Origin: Prevotella sp.
GTDB taxonomy: Bacteria; Bacteroidota; Bacteroidia; Bacteroidales; Bacteroidaceae
DNA: 64,000 nucleotides
Assembly: GCA_017462915.1 (NCBI GenBank)
Contig: JAFTQG010000049.1
Coordinates: forward strand, 1 to 64,000
Direction of reading: 5' to 3'
The position numbers and the translations under genes are program-made. Positions 7,595 to 18,294 of this stretch are shown piece by piece. Positions within the stretch are counted from its first letter, which is position 1; every line of letters starts with the position of its first letter. The notes beneath the pieces were generated by a model. That model ran no database searches. It saw only the letters and a program-made list of their open reading frames with translations, and was not told where the DNA came from.

Positions 7595-9175
7595 CTATTT
7601 GAAAGAGCCTGCAACATCTGCCATGACCTTCTCTATAGTATCAGTTGCGTTGTCGTCAATCTTGCCCTCTCCGAGAAGGTTTATGACATCCTGGTGCTGT
7701 GTACGCATCACCTCAAGGAACTGGTCCTGACAGTCGCGGACACGCTCTACTGGAATCGGTGACATGAGGCCATGTGTACCGCAGTAGAGTATGGCAACCT
7801 GCTCGCCGACCGGCATCGGGCTGTACTGTGCCTGAATAAGGAGCTGGTTATTCTTACGTCCACGGTCAAGAGTCATGGCTGTAACGGCATCCATATCACT
7901 TGAGAACTTGGAGAAAGATTCAAGCTCACGATACTGAGCCTGGTCTATCTTCAGCGTTCCGGCAACCTTCTTCATAGACTTTATCTGTGCAGAACCGCCG
8001 ACACGTGACACTGATATACCTACGTTGATGGCCGGACGGAAACCTTGGTTGAAGAGGTCTGACTCAAGATATATCTGACCGTCAGTGATGGAAATCACGT
8101 TTGTAGGGATATATGCAGAAACGTCACCAGCCTGTGTCTCGATGATAGGAAGAGCCGTAAGTGAGCCACCGCCTTTCACCTTGCCTTTCAGACATGCAGG
8201 GAGATCGTTCATCTGCTCTGCCACTTCCTGCTGCTCATTGATTTTGGCAGCACGTTCAAGGAGACGTGAATGGAGGTAGAAGACATCGCCCGGATAAGCC
8301 TCACGTCCAGAAGGACGACGCAGAATCAGTGACACCTCACGGTAAGCGACAGCCTGCTTTGACAAGTCGTCATATACCACAAGGGCATGTTCACCACGAT
8401 CGCGGAAATACTCACCGATAGCAGCACCTGCAAAAGGAGCATAATACTGCATGGCAGCAGGGTCGGAAGCCGTTGCCGCAACAATGATTGTATACGGCAT
8501 AGCACCCTTCTCTTTAAGGTTCTGGACAAGAGCGGCTACAGTAGAAGCCTTCTGTCCTATAGCTACATATATACAATATACCGGTTTGCCAGCCTCATAG
8601 AAAGACTTCTGGTTGATGATGGTATCTATGGCAATAGCAGTCTTGCCAGTCTGACGGTCGCCAATGATAAGCTCTCGCTGTCCGCGGCCGATAGGAATCA
8701 TCGAGTCCACGGCCTTTATACCGGTCTGCAACGGCTGTTTCACCGGCTGACGGTAAATAACGCCTGGAGCCTTACGGTCAAGAGGCATCTCGTAAGCATC
8801 AGTAAGGTCTATGTCACCCATACCGTCAATGGCCTCGCCAATAGGATTGATGACACGACCAAGCATATTGTCGTTTACGCGGATGGAAGCGATACGCTTT
8901 GTACGCTTTACCTTCATGCCTTCCTTGATACCACTGGTAGAACCAAGAAGAATACAACCAACGTTGTTCTCCTCAAGGTTCATCACAATAGCCATCGTCC
9001 CATTTTCGAACTCAAGGAGTTCATTTGCCTCTGCATTGTTGAGTCCATAGATACGTGCCACACCGTCGTTTACGGTAAGTACGGTACCTACTTCATCAAA
9101 ATTCTGCTCGGCTCCGATGCTATTGAGTTGCTGAAGCAAAATTTCAGATACTTCGCTTGGTTTTATCTTGTCCAT
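7595..9175 (-). CDS. atpA: F1Fo ATP synthase alpha subunit
   Basis: A 526-residue protein, the non-catalytic nucleotide-binding subunit of F1. The Walker A reads [14 protein letters not shown]. The signature [17 protein letters not shown] matches the ATPase alpha/beta family pattern, with the arginine finger in SVSRVGG. The N-terminal beta-barrel covers residues about 25-95. It starts 4 nt after the atpH stop, implying translational coupling. Confidence 0.98.
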   Translation of the reverse strand: MDKIKPSEVSEILLQQLNSIGAEQNFDEVGTVLTVNDGVARIYGLNNAEANELLEFENGTMAIVMNLEENNVGCILLGSTSGIKEGMKVKRTKRIASIRVNDNMLGRVINPIGEAIDGMGDIDLTDAYEMPLDRKAPGVIYRQPVKQPLQTGIKAVDSMIPIGRGQRELIIGDRQTGKTAIAIDTIINQKSFYEAGKPVYCIYVAIGQKASTVAALVQNLKEKGAMPYTIIVAATASDPAAMQYYAPFAGAAIGEYFRDRGEHALVVYDDLSKQAVAYREVSLILRRPSGREAYPGDVFYLHSRLLERAAKINEQQEVAEQMNDLPACLKGKVKGGGSLTALPIIETQAGDVSAYIPTNVISITDGQIYLESDLFNQGFRPAINVGISVSRVGGSAQIKSMKKVAGTLKIDQAQYRELESFSKFSSDMDAVTAMTLDRGRKNNQLLIQAQYSPMPVGEQVAILYCGTHGLMSPIPVERVRDCQDQFLEVMRTQHQDVINLLGEGKIDDNATDTIEKVMADVAGSFK

Positions 9176-9179
9176 TATT

Positions 9180-9713
9180 TTACTTTAATTGTTTTAGAAT
9201 GCCCTGAAGCTGTGACTTCACACTGGCATCCATACGGTAAGTGTCATACTCGAGAATAAAACCGCCTATGATATCAGGGTTAATCTCGGTAAGGAACTCC
9301 ACTGTGCCATCTGTTCTCTGCTCCACCATCCGGCGCACCTTCTGTTCTGTCGCAGGAGAGACAGCAGTGGCAGTAATGAGACGTCCGTGGATGATATTCT
9401 TCTGCTTGCGGTATAGAGTGATGTATGACTGGGCAATGAGCTGCATCACCGTCTCCCTGCCCTCCTGCAAAACGAGTCTGAGAAAGCGTATCGTCAATTC
9501 TGCCGGCTTCGTACCGCAAGCAGCCTTGAGCAGACTTTCCTTCTTCTCCTGCTGGAGCATAGGATTGTCGATAGTGTGGCGCAGTTGAGGCACTTCCACA
9601 TATGCATTGGCCAGAGACACCATATCATTGTAGACATCCTCATCACAGCCCGTCTGCACGGCACTCTTGTGAAGGGCACGCGCATAGCGAATTGAAATAA
9701 CGCCTAAATCCAT
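9180..9713 (-). CDS. atpH: F1Fo ATP synthase delta subunit
   Basis: A 177-residue OSCP/delta family protein of the peripheral stalk, binding F1 alpha N-termini and the b dimer. It begins [18 protein letters not shown], the typical YA+AL helix. The C-terminus has the conserved [20 protein letters not shown] segment. It lies 12 nt after atpF and 4 nt before atpA. Confidence 0.95.
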   Translation of the reverse strand: MDLGVISIRYARALHKSAVQTGCDEDVYNDMVSLANAYVEVPQLRHTIDNPMLQQEKKESLLKAACGTKPAELTIRFLRLVLQEGRETVMQLIAQSYITLYRKQKNIIHGRLITATAVSPATEQKVRRMVEQRTDGTVEFLTEINPDIIGGFILEYDTYRMDASVKSQLQGILKQLK

Positions 9714-9725
9714 ACTCTATCTTTA

Positions 9726-10244
9726 TTATTTAGCATCAGAAGAAACATCATCCAGCAACTTGTCGACATAAGCCATCTGACTCTTGTCGTCAGAAAGCTT
9801 CTGGCGCAATATCTTCTCGGCAATGCTCACGCTGAGAACAGATACCTGCTGACGGATATCAGCAATGGCATTCTGCTTCTCGGTCTCTATCTGAGCTTTT
9901 GCCTCTGCAATAATGCGCGCACTTTCCTCACGTGCCTTCACTTCTGCCTGGGCTATCATTTTGTCGCGTGTAGCCTGAGCCTCCTTCACAATCTGTGACT
10001 GGCGCTCTCTTGCCTCAAGCAACATCTTCTCGCCCTCTGCCTGAATATTTGCCAGTTTCTCGTTTGCCTCATGAGCCTTTTTCATGCTCTCGTCGATATA
10101 CGCCTTACGCTCCTCCACCATATTGACAATGGCAGGAAAACCTTTCTTGGCAAGTACGACGAAGACTACGAGAAATGCCAGCAACATCCAAAACAGCAGA
10201 CCAAGGTCCGGTGTGAGTACAGCAGGCAAATTACTTAAATCCAT
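9726..10244 (-). CDS. atpF: F1Fo ATP synthase b subunit
   Basis: A 172-residue protein, the Fo peripheral stalk. There is one N-terminal membrane helix (GLLFWMLLAFLVVFVVLA, residues about 14-31) and then a long charged coiled coil (KKAHEANEKLANIQAEGEKM onward) ending in a short C-terminal segment that contacts delta. It lies 24 nt after atpE. Confidence 0.97.
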   Translation of the reverse strand: MDLSNLPAVLTPDLGLLFWMLLAFLVVFVVLAKKGFPAIVNMVEERKAYIDESMKKAHEANEKLANIQAEGEKMLLEARERQSQIVKEAQATRDKMIAQAEVKAREESARIIAEAKAQIETEKQNAIADIRQQVSVLSVSIAEKILRQKLSDDKSQMAYVDKLLDDVSSDAK

Positions 10245-10268
10245 TTTCTTCTAATTGAATATCAGTCT

Positions 10269-10502
10269 TTACTTGATGATGAACGCACAGGCTGCAATAG
10301 CAAAGAGGGCACAACCCTCAACGAAAGCGGCTGTAAGAATCATGTTTGTCTGAATCTTGCCTGCTGCCTCTGGCTGACGGGCAATGGCATCCATTGCACT
10401 TCCACCTATCTTTCCAATACCAATACCTGCACCGATTGTTGCGATACCTGCACCGAGACCACAGCCCATAGCTGCAAGTCCTTCTGTCAATAATGAAATC
10501 AT
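10269..10502 (-). CDS. atpE: F1Fo ATP synthase c subunit
   Basis: A 77-residue hairpin of two membrane helices forming the rotor ring. Helix 1 has the Gly-rich repeat GAGIATIGAGIGIG, the loop reads ARQPEA, and the ion-binding Glu lies in AAFVEGCALFAI. The Gln and Glu-Ser/Thr pair typical of Na+-binding c rings (GxGQG, ES/ET) are absent, so proton specificity is inferred. It is separated from atpB by 142 nt, unlike the tight spacing elsewhere in the operon. Confidence 0.97.
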   Translation of the reverse strand: MISLLTEGLAAMGCGLGAGIATIGAGIGIGKIGGSAMDAIARQPEAAGKIQTNMILTAAFVEGCALFAIAACAFIIK

Positions 10503-10645
10503 AGTCTTTGAGTTTTAAGTTATTAATTATTCTTGTTTATATTCATTTTATGCAACTTGTCATCATTCTTATTTCAGACTCATTGCCATTTTTCCTTTTA
10601 CTATAGTAGCGTCTCCATAAAAGTCATGTCCACTATACGTGACTG
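10503..10645 (-). promoter_or_regulatory. Extended atpB-atpE intercistronic region
   Basis: 142 nt without a gene, AT-rich before atpE. Just after the atpB stop the minus strand can form a weak hairpin (GTCACG with CATGAC). Such a spacer could adjust c-subunit production, which is needed in many copies per complex. This is inference; no promoter of TAnnTTTG type was seen. Confidence 0.35.
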
Positions 10646-11686
10646 TCATGCCTCATGGTGCTCTACATGTGCCAATCCAATGAACACCGCAGAAAGAAGA
10701 GTGAACACATAAGCCTGTACAAATGCCACAAGAACCTCGAGACAGTTCATGAACAGCAACATCAAGGCACTGAAGATGTTCAGTCCGAGACCATAGGCAG
10801 CCCCCATAGACCAGCCGAGGAATATCACGCAAGTGAATGAAAGTATCACGGCATGGCCCGCCATCATATTTGCAAAAAGACGAATCATCAGTGCAAACGG
10901 TTTCGTGAATACACCGAATATCTCTATCGGAATCATCAGCAACTTCAGTGGTCCTGGGACTTCCGGCCATAGAATCTCCTTCCAATAATGTGCATTTGCA
11001 AAGACATTTATCGCCAGCATCGTGCACAAAGCCAAGAACATTGTGATGTTTATGTTGCCTGTAACATTCGCGCCGCCAGGGAATATCGGCAAAAGACCTA
11101 CAAGGTTGGTTGTCAGAATGAAATAGAACACAGTGAGGAGATACGGAGCGTATGGCTTGTAGTGCTTCTCTCCTATGCAGCTTTTGCAGAGGTCGTCATG
11201 TATTGTCATCGTCAACATCTCTACAGCACCGACAAATCCTCGTGGAGCCTCACTCTTACAGTCGCGCTTCTTGTACCATTTTGCACAACTGAGGAAGATA
11301 GCAAGCAATATGGCAACAACAATCCATATCTGAGCAACCGATTTTGTTATGCTCAGGTCAAGCGGACGAACAGCTGTCCTGTCAGACATCTTCTCGTAAA
11401 TCTTGCCATGGTGTTCCTCATCGAAATAATACGGTTCCGGAAGACTGTGCGCTGTGCAGAAAGTCCATTCGCCAGTCTGCTCGCTTCTGACAATAATCGG
11501 CAATGGTATGCTCAGATGGCTTCCCTCGTAAGAGGCGATGTGCCATTCATAAGCATCCGACAGATGCTCAAGCACTATTCCCGAAATATTCAAGCCTTCT
11601 TCCTTCTGCTCGCCGCCGTTGGCCTGCACTGAGACTACGGAGACAAGCATCAAAGCAAGAAGCATTATAGACTTGATACGTTTCAT
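10646..11686 (-). CDS. atpB: F1Fo ATP synthase a subunit with signal peptide extension
   Basis: A 346-residue protein, about 80 residues longer than the E. coli a subunit. The N-terminus is a cleavable-looking signal (MKRIKSIMLLALMLVSVVSVQA) followed by a periplasmic segment up to about residue 115. The membrane helices follow, including the essential Arg in PFALMIRLFANMMAGHAVI, which faces the c ring, and the closing AYVFTLLSAVFIGLA. The extension is characteristic of Bacteroidota. It starts 3 nt after the upstream atpI-like gene. Confidence 0.96.
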   Translation of the reverse strand: MKRIKSIMLLALMLVSVVSVQANGGEQKEEGLNISGIVLEHLSDAYEWHIASYEGSHLSIPLPIIVRSEQTGEWTFCTAHSLPEPYYFDEEHHGKIYEKMSDRTAVRPLDLSITKSVAQIWIVVAILLAIFLSCAKWYKKRDCKSEAPRGFVGAVEMLTMTIHDDLCKSCIGEKHYKPYAPYLLTVFYFILTTNLVGLLPIFPGGANVTGNINITMFLALCTMLAINVFANAHYWKEILWPEVPGPLKLLMIPIEIFGVFTKPFALMIRLFANMMAGHAVILSFTCVIFLGWSMGAAYGLGLNIFSALMLLFMNCLEVLVAFVQAYVFTLLSAVFIGLAHVEHHEA

Positions 11687-11689
11687 TTT

Positions 11690-12091
11690 TCACTTTTTAT
11701 TGTTAATACGTGCAAAGAACATTGCGTGATGTGCGAGAGACACAAGATAGAACACCATGAATATAATCAGATATTCACCCATATTGTCCCGTCCCACAGC
11801 GATATAGCATCCGAAAAGAGTAAACAGGGCAAGAAGCATCCTGAAGCCTGACACAGCCGTAAAGAATGTAGGCAAGGACTCGGGACTTGAAATAGCGACC
11901 TTCTTCCATATAAGTGATACCACAAAGCCTACCGTCAGCATGAATATCCAACTGACTGTCAACGGCATCGTGATGTCACCGACAATACCTAATGTCATCA
12001 CAGATTCGCAGATTACAAAAAGAACGACTATAATGCCGAGAAGCTGTGCGAGATACCTCTTGCAAGCCCTCTCTACATATTTCTTATCCAT
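11690..12091 (-). CDS. AtpI-like small membrane protein
   Basis: A 133-residue integral membrane protein with about four predicted helices (LLGIIVVLFVICESVMTLGI, LTVSWIFMLTVGFVVSLIW, GFRMLLALFTLFGCYIAV, YLIIFMVFYLVSLAHHAMF). The position between atpC and atpB is where Bacteroidota and other bacteria encode the AtpI/c-ring assembly factor. Sequence similarity to AtpI itself is not obvious, so the role in Fo assembly comes from context. Confidence 0.7.
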   Translation of the reverse strand: MDKKYVERACKRYLAQLLGIIVVLFVICESVMTLGIVGDITMPLTVSWIFMLTVGFVVSLIWKKVAISSPESLPTFFTAVSGFRMLLALFTLFGCYIAVGRDNMGEYLIIFMVFYLVSLAHHAMFFARINNKK

Positions 12092-12155
12092 ATCTTTGCT
12101 TTCTTGTCCATATCCTCGTCAAGGACGGAGTTCCTATGCATACATAGCTTTTGTC

Positions 12156-12395
12156 CTATACCTCAACGCAGATATCCACATTGTTCTTCTTCACTTCGAC
12201 GAACCCTCTTGCTATAACACACGAATATTCTCCATCGACAGTGGTGTACCTGATCTCACCTTCGTCCAAAGATGATATCAAAGGAGCATGGTTGTCAAGA
12301 ATCTCGAATTGCCCCATAGTTCCGGGTACGACGACTTTTTCTGCCGTCCCACTATATATTGTCTTTTCCGGAGATACGATATTAAGAGTAAGCAT
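12156..12395 (-). CDS. atpC: F1Fo ATP synthase epsilon subunit, short form
   Basis: A 79-residue protein holding only the N-terminal beta-sandwich domain (MLTLNIVSPEKTIYSG, VVPGTMGQFEILDNHAPLIS). The C-terminal two-helix domain, which inhibits ATP hydrolysis in many bacteria, is absent; typical epsilon subunits have 130-140 residues. The stop is clean and the next gene starts 64 nt later, so this is a family variant rather than a broken gene. It lies 12 nt after atpD. Confidence 0.93.
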   Translation of the reverse strand: MLTLNIVSPEKTIYSGTAEKVVVPGTMGQFEILDNHAPLISSLDEGEIRYTTVDGEYSCVIARGFVEVKKNNVDICVEV

Positions 12396-12407
12396 AGTCG
12401 AAAAGTT

Positions 12408-13919
<1,512 letters not shown>

Positions 13920-14039
13920 TTAACGTTTTAGTTATTGTTGTTATTATTTTATTCTATCGTAAAATTCCCTGCCATGTCCTATATGTAAGAATTTACATCC
14001 CAAAAGTCAGGTAGAGAATGTTATCTATGTTAGACCTTG

Positions 14040-14070
14040 CAAAGATAACAAAATAATCGAAACTGAGAAA
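14040..14070 (-). promoter_or_regulatory. Promoter of the ATP synthase operon
   Basis: Minus-strand TATCTTTG (14047-14040) is an exact TAnnTTTG -7 element; TTTC lies about 20 nt upstream as a weak -33. The leader to atpD would be about 120 nt. Confidence 0.65.
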
Positions 14071-14087
14071 AGGTTTTCAGGTTTTTT

Positions 14088-14960
14088 TTATAATTTAACA
14101 AATCTCCTTGCAGGAATATCCTTGACATACTTCCCCGGTACTGCCATGCGTCTGATAAGTATCGAGTCATAATGATGTACGCCGTTCTTGTTTATGGAGT
14201 CGCAAGCACGGTTATACACTTTCACGAACATGTCTTTCATCCCGTCTTTCACAAGGAAAGCGCCATACACCTTGCTATCTCTGCCATGCTCCGCATAGAG
14301 ACCTTCATGTCCGGCCTTACGCGCCACCGTTGCTATGGGTTCCGGCAAGACAGCTGCATCCATAGTATTGTTTGCCAGCATTGCCATGCGTGTGGATATG
14401 CTGTTTATGTTCACGAGGAACGCCTTGTCGTCCGCAAGTTTCACAGAGTCCAGCACATACTGAGCCATCAAGGCGTCCGCACCCTTACGGTCCACGGCAA
14501 TCATCTTGTCCTTCATCTGCGATACCTTCCTTATACGCGCCTTCCTGTTCGCGAAAAGATAAAGCCACAAATTAGGGTTCTGCAGCAGCAAGAACTGTTT
14601 TCCTGACGTCTTTTTCTTATCGGCAAGAAACATTTCTGCACGCACACAATCTGTTGTAGCACATACGGCTGAGCCTCCTGTCAGCGCACTGTCACAATCG
14701 GCGATGGACATGTGTTCCTGCAACACCAGTGTGCATCCCATATCCTCGGCTATACCGTTAGCCTGCGCCACATAAAGAGGCAGGCAATCAAGTGTCGGAG
14801 TCACCGCTACTGTCATTCCTCCGTCTGTCTTCGCAATCTCGTTGATATTTTCATCATCATGGACAACATATACAATGCCAGCAACAGCAAACGCCAATAA
14901 GACACATGCAGATACGGCAAGAATACGTTTCTGCCTAACAGTCAACCCTTTCATATTCAC
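14088..14960 (-). CDS. Membrane-anchored NMT1/SsuA-like solute-binding protein
   Basis: A 290-residue protein with an N-terminal anchor or signal (ILAVSACVLLAFAVAGIVYVV, residues about 13-33). It then looks like a type 2 periplasmic binding protein of the NMT1/THI5/SsuA group: MTVAVTPTLDCLPLYVAQAN (substrate-facing start), DKMIAVDRKGADALMAQYVL and NTMDAAVLPEPIATVARKAG. No permease or ATPase gene is adjacent, so the ligand and transporter are unknown. It follows the GT2 gene by 5 nt. Confidence 0.75.
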   Translation of the reverse strand: MNMKGLTVRQKRILAVSACVLLAFAVAGIVYVVHDDENINEIAKTDGGMTVAVTPTLDCLPLYVAQANGIAEDMGCTLVLQEHMSIADCDSALTGGSAVCATTDCVRAEMFLADKKKTSGKQFLLLQNPNLWLYLFANRKARIRKVSQMKDKMIAVDRKGADALMAQYVLDSVKLADDKAFLVNINSISTRMAMLANNTMDAAVLPEPIATVARKAGHEGLYAEHGRDSKVYGAFLVKDGMKDMFVKVYNRACDSINKNGVHHYDSILIRRMAVPGKYVKDIPARRFVKL

Positions 14961-14965
14961 TATTC

Positions 14966-15985
14966 TTATAATTCCGAGAAATGTTTCTTTCCCAGAAGGT
15001 AATATTTCAACAATACGGAATAAGGCATTGTAAGCATTCTGCCGTCATCCCCGGCACCGTGGCAAGCACGCTTCTGTATATCCCGCCTTATCGGTTCGTA
15101 ATCCTTCTTCCACGCTTTGAAATCCCTCCGTGCAGCATGTATCGCCTTAGCATCCGCGACATTACCCTTCAGCAGCGACTGCACCATCGCCACATGGTCG
15201 AGAACAAGCCGCCATCCCATCACCTTATTAATATATGAGTCAGGAAGATTCTTGTAAAGCATAGTAAGGTTATTGCGGAAATTCAGGTAAGTCTTGCGAG
15301 GATTTCCCTGCGGCAGAGTTCCGCCGCCGAGATGATACACGACGCTGACAGGCACACATACGACACGATACCCGAAGAGACGCATACGCCAGCAGAGGTC
15401 TATCTCCTCGTTATGCGCAAAAAAACGGGCGTCGAGGCCTCCAGACTTGATATATACATTCCTGCGCACCATCATGCAGGCACCTGTCGCCCAATGTATA
15501 TCACAGACATCATCATACTGTCCATGATCCTTTTCCACGACACTGAATATCCTGCCACGGCAGAAAGGATACCCGTATCTGTCGACAAATCCTCCGGCTC
15601 CGCCGGCATATTCAAAAGAACTCCTGTCATTGAAAGCAAGCAGTTTCGGCTGACATGCCGCAACATCCTCATGACTATCCATATATTCCACGAGAGGAGC
15701 AAGCCAGCCCTCTGGAGTCTCCACGTCACTGTTAAGGAGCACGACATATTCACTTTCAACCGCCGCTATGGCACGGTTGTAGCCTTCTGCAAAGCCATAA
15801 TTCCTGTCAAGGGCGACAGTCCTCACGGAAGGGAACTCAGATGCCAGCATCTTCAGCGAGTCATCGTCCGATCCGTTGTCTGCAACGACAATCTCCTCTC
15901 CTGCCGTATTGGCGACCACAGAGGGCAGAAACCGCCGCATCATGTCGGCACCGTTCCAATTCAATATTATAACAGACACTTTCAT
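14966..15985 (-). CDS. Family 2 glycosyltransferase
   Basis: A 339-residue GT-A glycosyltransferase starting MKVSVIILNWNGADMM. Motifs are VVADNGSDDDS (nucleotide binding), YVVLLNSDVETPEGWL (DxD-like NSDVE metal site), WATGACMMVRR, and NEEIDLCWRMRLFGYRV (catalytic base region). It resembles rhamnosyltransferase-type enzymes of cell-surface glycan synthesis. The ATG at 15985 is preferred over a GTG eight codons upstream because MKVSVIILNWNG is the usual start. It follows mtaB on the same transcript. Confidence 0.9.
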   Translation of the reverse strand: MKVSVIILNWNGADMMRRFLPSVVANTAGEEIVVADNGSDDDSLKMLASEFPSVRTVALDRNYGFAEGYNRAIAAVESEYVVLLNSDVETPEGWLAPLVEYMDSHEDVAACQPKLLAFNDRSSFEYAGGAGGFVDRYGYPFCRGRIFSVVEKDHGQYDDVCDIHWATGACMMVRRNVYIKSGGLDARFFAHNEEIDLCWRMRLFGYRVVCVPVSVVYHLGGGTLPQGNPRKTYLNFRNNLTMLYKNLPDSYINKVMGWRLVLDHVAMVQSLLKGNVADAKAIHAARRDFKAWKKDYEPIRRDIQKRACHGAGDDGRMLTMPYSVLLKYYLLGKKHFSEL

Positions 15986-16020
15986 AAGCAAGCAATCAAA
16001 ATCCGGCACGCCGTCATTCC

Positions 16021-17397
16021 TTAGGGCAGAATCACAGCCTGCAATGCCGTTCTGTCATTGTTGAAATCGCCCATCCTGACACGCAGTATCTCGTTGTCAT
16101 ACTCATCGCGTGCCATATCGGCAGGAAGCTCCACACGGACGTAATTACCTGTAAATCCGTGCATGGCCCTTCCCTTCGGAGCTTTCTCCATAAGGACATC
16201 CATCTCTCTGCCGATGAAATTCCGATAGAAAGCCTCCGTCTTCCTGTCCGACAGTTCCAGCAGACGATGCGAGCGCAACTTTTTCTCCTTATCGTCAACG
16301 ACATAAGGAATCTTCAGTGCCGCTGTGCCCGGGCGTTCCGAATAAGGGAACACGTGAAGTTGCTGGACATCGAGCGAATCTATGAAACTGTAGCATTCCT
16401 CAAAGCATTCCGGGGTCTCGCCGCGGCATCCCACCATGACATCGACACCTATGAAAGCCTCCGGCATCAGAGACTTTACGAGTTCTATCTTATGACGGAA
16501 CAGGGCTTTATCATAGCGGCGGTGCATCAGCCTCAGCACCTCATCGCTTCCCGACTGCAGAGGGATGTGGAAATGAGGCATGAAGGCACGCGAGCCGGCA
16601 CAATACTCTATCAGTTCGTCGGTAAGCAGATTCGGCTCTATGGACGATATGCGGTAACGCTGTATGCCGTCCACATTGTCAAGAGCCTTCACAAGGTCTA
16701 TGAATGTCTCCCCTGTCGTCTGTCCGAAATCTCCGACATTGACGCCTGTGAGGACAATCTCCTTGCCGCCTCTCTCCGCCACCTCCCGGGCCTGCGCTAC
16801 AAGCGACTCTATAGAAGGATTGCGCGAGTTTCCGCGCGCATACGGTATGGTACAATACGTGCAGTAGTAGTTACATCCGTCCTGAACCTTCAGGAAATAG
16901 CGTGTCCTGTTTCCCCTTGAGCACGACGGGGCAAAAGACTTTATGTCCTTTGTCCTGACACTATGATGACGGTGCAGGTTCTCAGAGACCACGGCACCTG
17001 TGCGGTGCGCCATGTCCTCACCCGACTTTTCCGTCCATGCCTCGGCGAGATACTTTATAAGGTCTGCCTTCTCGTTGGAACCGAGCACAAGATCCACGCC
17101 CTCTATCGCCGCGATACGTTCCGGTTCAAGCTGTGCATAACAGCCTGTCACCACGACAAAAGCCCCGGGATTGTTGCGCACCATCTTGTGTATCTGCTGG
17201 CGGCACTTATGGTCAGCGACCTCAGTCACCGAGCAGGTGTTTATCAGACAGATGTCAGCCCGTTCACCCTTGGCGGCACTGACTACACCCCTCCTCTCCA
17301 GCATTTCGGCAAATGTTGAAGTCTCGGCAAAGTTAAGTTTGCATCCGAGTGTGAAGTACGCGGCTTTCTTGCCTTGGAATATCGTGTTATCAGTCAT
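16021..17397 (-). CDS. mtaB: tRNA t6A37 methylthiotransferase MtaB
   Basis: A 458-residue radical-SAM methylthiotransferase that converts t6A37 to ms2t6A in ANN-decoding tRNAs. The N-terminal UPF0004 domain supplies the auxiliary cluster cysteines (TLGCKLNFAE, LINTCSVTEVADHKC, VVVTGCYAQ). The radical SAM motif is CNYYCTYCTIPYARG at about residue 161. The C-terminal TRAM-like part includes GFTGNYVRVELP. Its start overlaps the lysozyme gene end by 8 nt, implying coupling. The CKLNFAE and YCTIPYARG forms favour MtaB over MiaB or RimO. Confidence 0.94.
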   Translation of the reverse strand: MTDNTIFQGKKAAYFTLGCKLNFAETSTFAEMLERRGVVSAAKGERADICLINTCSVTEVADHKCRQQIHKMVRNNPGAFVVVTGCYAQLEPERIAAIEGVDLVLGSNEKADLIKYLAEAWTEKSGEDMAHRTGAVVSENLHRHHSVRTKDIKSFAPSCSRGNRTRYFLKVQDGCNYYCTYCTIPYARGNSRNPSIESLVAQAREVAERGGKEIVLTGVNVGDFGQTTGETFIDLVKALDNVDGIQRYRISSIEPNLLTDELIEYCAGSRAFMPHFHIPLQSGSDEVLRLMHRRYDKALFRHKIELVKSLMPEAFIGVDVMVGCRGETPECFEECYSFIDSLDVQQLHVFPYSERPGTAALKIPYVVDDKEKKLRSHRLLELSDRKTEAFYRNFIGREMDVLMEKAPKGRAMHGFTGNYVRVELPADMARDEYDNEILRVRMGDFNNDRTALQAVILP

Positions 17398-18196
17398 CTT
17401 CAGGTAGACAGAGTTTCTTTAAGTCGTAAAAAGAGCCGTTATAGATATTGAAATCCACCTCACCCTCTATTCCCGGGAGATGTCCGGCATCGGTATGCTG
17501 CCAGAATTTCCATTGGCCCTTGTACTGCATCTTGTCGACATAGTAGTGCGCTATCCAGTAAGGGTAATCGTCAAAGCGCGCGTCAGCAAGATATTTCTCT
17601 TTAAATTTATAATAGGTATATATTATAGGCTTGACATGGTATTTGTTCTCCACGGCATGGAGCCATGTCAGCACGTCACGCTGGAAATCCTCCACAGAGC
17701 GGTCCTTTGCCTTGTGCTCCACATCGAGTATCGGCGGCAGGTCGCCTGGTTCAAGATGCACATTGGAGAGAAAGAACTCCGCCTGTTGCTTGGCAGGCGA
17801 CTTTATGCTGAAGAAGTGATAAGCCCCGCGGATGAAGCCATGCTCACGCGCCTGGAAGAAATTCTCGTCGAAATTCTCGTCCACAATGTTCGTCCCCTCG
17901 GTAGCCTTGATAAGCACGAAGCGCACAGGGCATCGGTCGATGTTCGCCGTGCGGAGCAACGCCCAGTCTATCTCACCCTGATAATGCGACACGTCTATGC
18001 CGTGTATCTCGTACCCGTCAGGATAGTTGGCGTCACCGTACAGCGCCTGCCAGCGGAAAGATGTCGGCGACACGAAGAAGTACCAGAAGGCCCATGTATA
18101 GACGGCGACAAGCAAAAAGCCACCCAGCCACCATACCCACTTAGGATGGCGGCTGAGTCGCTTGGCTTTATTCTTTCTTGTTTTTTTCTTTCCCAC
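17390..18196 (-). CDS. GH25 lysozyme-like membrane-anchored hydrolase
   Basis: A 268-residue protein with a basic N-terminus and one membrane anchor (WVWWLGGFLLVAVYTWAFWYFF). The GH25 muramidase domain spans residues about 65-255: IHGIDVSHYQGEIDW (catalytic Asp), FVLIKATEGTN, RGAYHFFS, LPPILDVEHK (catalytic Asp-x-Glu) and PIIYTYYKF. It would cleave the MurNAc-GlcNAc bond of peptidoglycan from the periplasmic face. It overlaps mtaB and follows the PPi-PFK gene by about 100 nt. Confidence 0.92.
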   Translation of the reverse strand: MGKKKTRKNKAKRLSRHPKWVWWLGGFLLVAVYTWAFWYFFVSPTSFRWQALYGDANYPDGYEIHGIDVSHYQGEIDWALLRTANIDRCPVRFVLIKATEGTNIVDENFDENFFQAREHGFIRGAYHFFSIKSPAKQQAEFFLSNVHLEPGDLPPILDVEHKAKDRSVEDFQRDVLTWLHAVENKYHVKPIIYTYYKFKEKYLADARFDDYPYWIAHYYVDKMQYKGQWKFWQHTDAGHLPGIEGEVDFNIYNGSFYDLKKLCLPEDD

Positions 18197-18294
18197 TAAA
18201 AGTGTTTCATGGATTCATATTTTCCATGCCATTCCCACGACGGCCGGCAGGACATGCAACAACCTGTCCGCACCGTGGCGGGACGGCTACGGAA

